From the NCBI GenBank assembly GCA_023146675.1, contig JAGLBQ010000152.1, positions 1 through 5,584 on the forward strand: DNA of 5,584 nt, given 5' to 3'. This document shows, one piece after another, positions 5,243 to 5,584 of this stretch. The notes below the pieces were generated by a model. That model did not search any database. It had not been told where the DNA came from and worked only from the letters and a program-made list of their open reading frames with translations. The DNA comes from Cocleimonas sp. (GTDB lineage Bacteria; Pseudomonadota; Gammaproteobacteria; Thiotrichales; Thiotrichaceae). The first letter of the stretch is position 1, and every line of letters begins with the position of its first letter. The translations under genes were made by a program, and so were the position numbers.

Positions 5243-5584
5243 ATGAATTTAGGAGAGTATCGCAGGGAATATATCAAAGGCGGTCTCAGACGTAAGGATT
5301 TAAGTGATAGTCCTTTTGAGCAATTTGAAAAATGGTTTTTGCAAGCGGATAAGGCGGAGGTAAAGGATGCTAGTGCAATGAGTTTGGCAACTGTTTCTGC
5401 TGAGGGTAAACCATCACTACGAACGGTTTTATTGAAAACCTTTGATGAAAAGGGTTTTGTTTTCTATACCAATTACCATAGCGAAAAATCGCAGCAAATT
5501 GGAGAAAATGCCAATGTAGCGTTGCTTTTTCCATGGACAGGGCTAGAACGTCAGATTGAAATCACGGGCAGAGCAGAAAAAGTA
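5243..5584 (+). CDS. pdxH: Pyridoxamine 5'-phosphate oxidase, N-terminal part (cut by the window edge)
   Basis: The open frame runs 114 codons from ATG 5243 to the last base, about half of a protein of roughly 210 residues. PdxH is a cytoplasmic FMN enzyme that oxidises pyridoxine or pyridoxamine 5'-phosphate to pyridoxal 5'-phosphate. Family landmarks are YIKGGLRRKDL (10-20), the FMN-contacting RTVLLK (60-65), FYTN (74-77), HSEK (79-82) and LLFPWTGLERQ (94-104). The residue equivalent to E. coli Arg88, in the SRK motif, is Glu81 here. The start is fixed by GAGGTGAGG at 5232-5240 just upstream. It follows galU on the same strand after 115 bases, with its own -10 element, so it is probably a separate unit. 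Confidence 0.95.
   Translation, partial: MNLGEYRREYIKGGLRRKDLSDSPFEQFEKWFLQADKAEVKDASAMSLATVSAEGKPSLRTVLLKTFDEKGFVFYTNYHSEKSQQIGENANVALLFPWTGLERQIEITGRAEKV

Overview
This AT-rich window is bacterial and most likely gammaproteobacterial. GalU and PdxH read like proteobacterial orthologues, and a type I-F CRISPR repeat sits at the left edge. The species cannot be named from the sequence.

Layout, left to right. Positions 1-28 are a type I-F (Csy/Cas6f-type) CRISPR repeat with a degenerate 3' end. It is probably the last, leader-distal repeat of an array that lies off the left edge. Positions 29-151 hold no gene but carry two tandem GC-rich inverted repeats. Positions 152-2707 (minus strand) are a compact three-gene operon, transcribed sigma factor, then anti-sigma factor, then protease: an ECF sigma factor (2707-2087), a single-pass membrane anti-sigma factor starting at GTG and overlapping it by 11 bases (2097-1414), and a lipoprotein subtilisin-family serine protease starting 2 bases later (1411-152). 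Upstream, also on the minus strand and behind a terminator-like hairpin (2790-2817), is a gene for a secreted, cysteine-rich protein of unknown function (3760-2828). A non-coding divergent region of 464 bases (3761-4224) follows. It carries candidate promoters in both directions and a run of nine Gs. galU (4225-5127, plus strand) and the first 114 codons of pdxH (from 5243) complete the window.

How the genes may work together. The sigma/anti-sigma/protease trio looks like a cell-envelope signalling module. The sigma factor would be held at the membrane by the anti-sigma factor. The periplasmic domain of the anti-sigma factor has a predicted beta-alpha-beta-beta-alpha-beta layout, like the propeptides that chaperone and inhibit subtilases, and a subtilase is encoded immediately downstream. 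This suggests, as an inference, direct contact between anti-sigma factor and protease. The secreted protein next door is a possible partner or target, but it probably has its own promoter. galU (UDP-glucose synthesis) and pdxH (pyridoxal phosphate synthesis) are housekeeping genes with no evident link to the module. The pdxH leader has a small hairpin that would cover its ribosome binding site.
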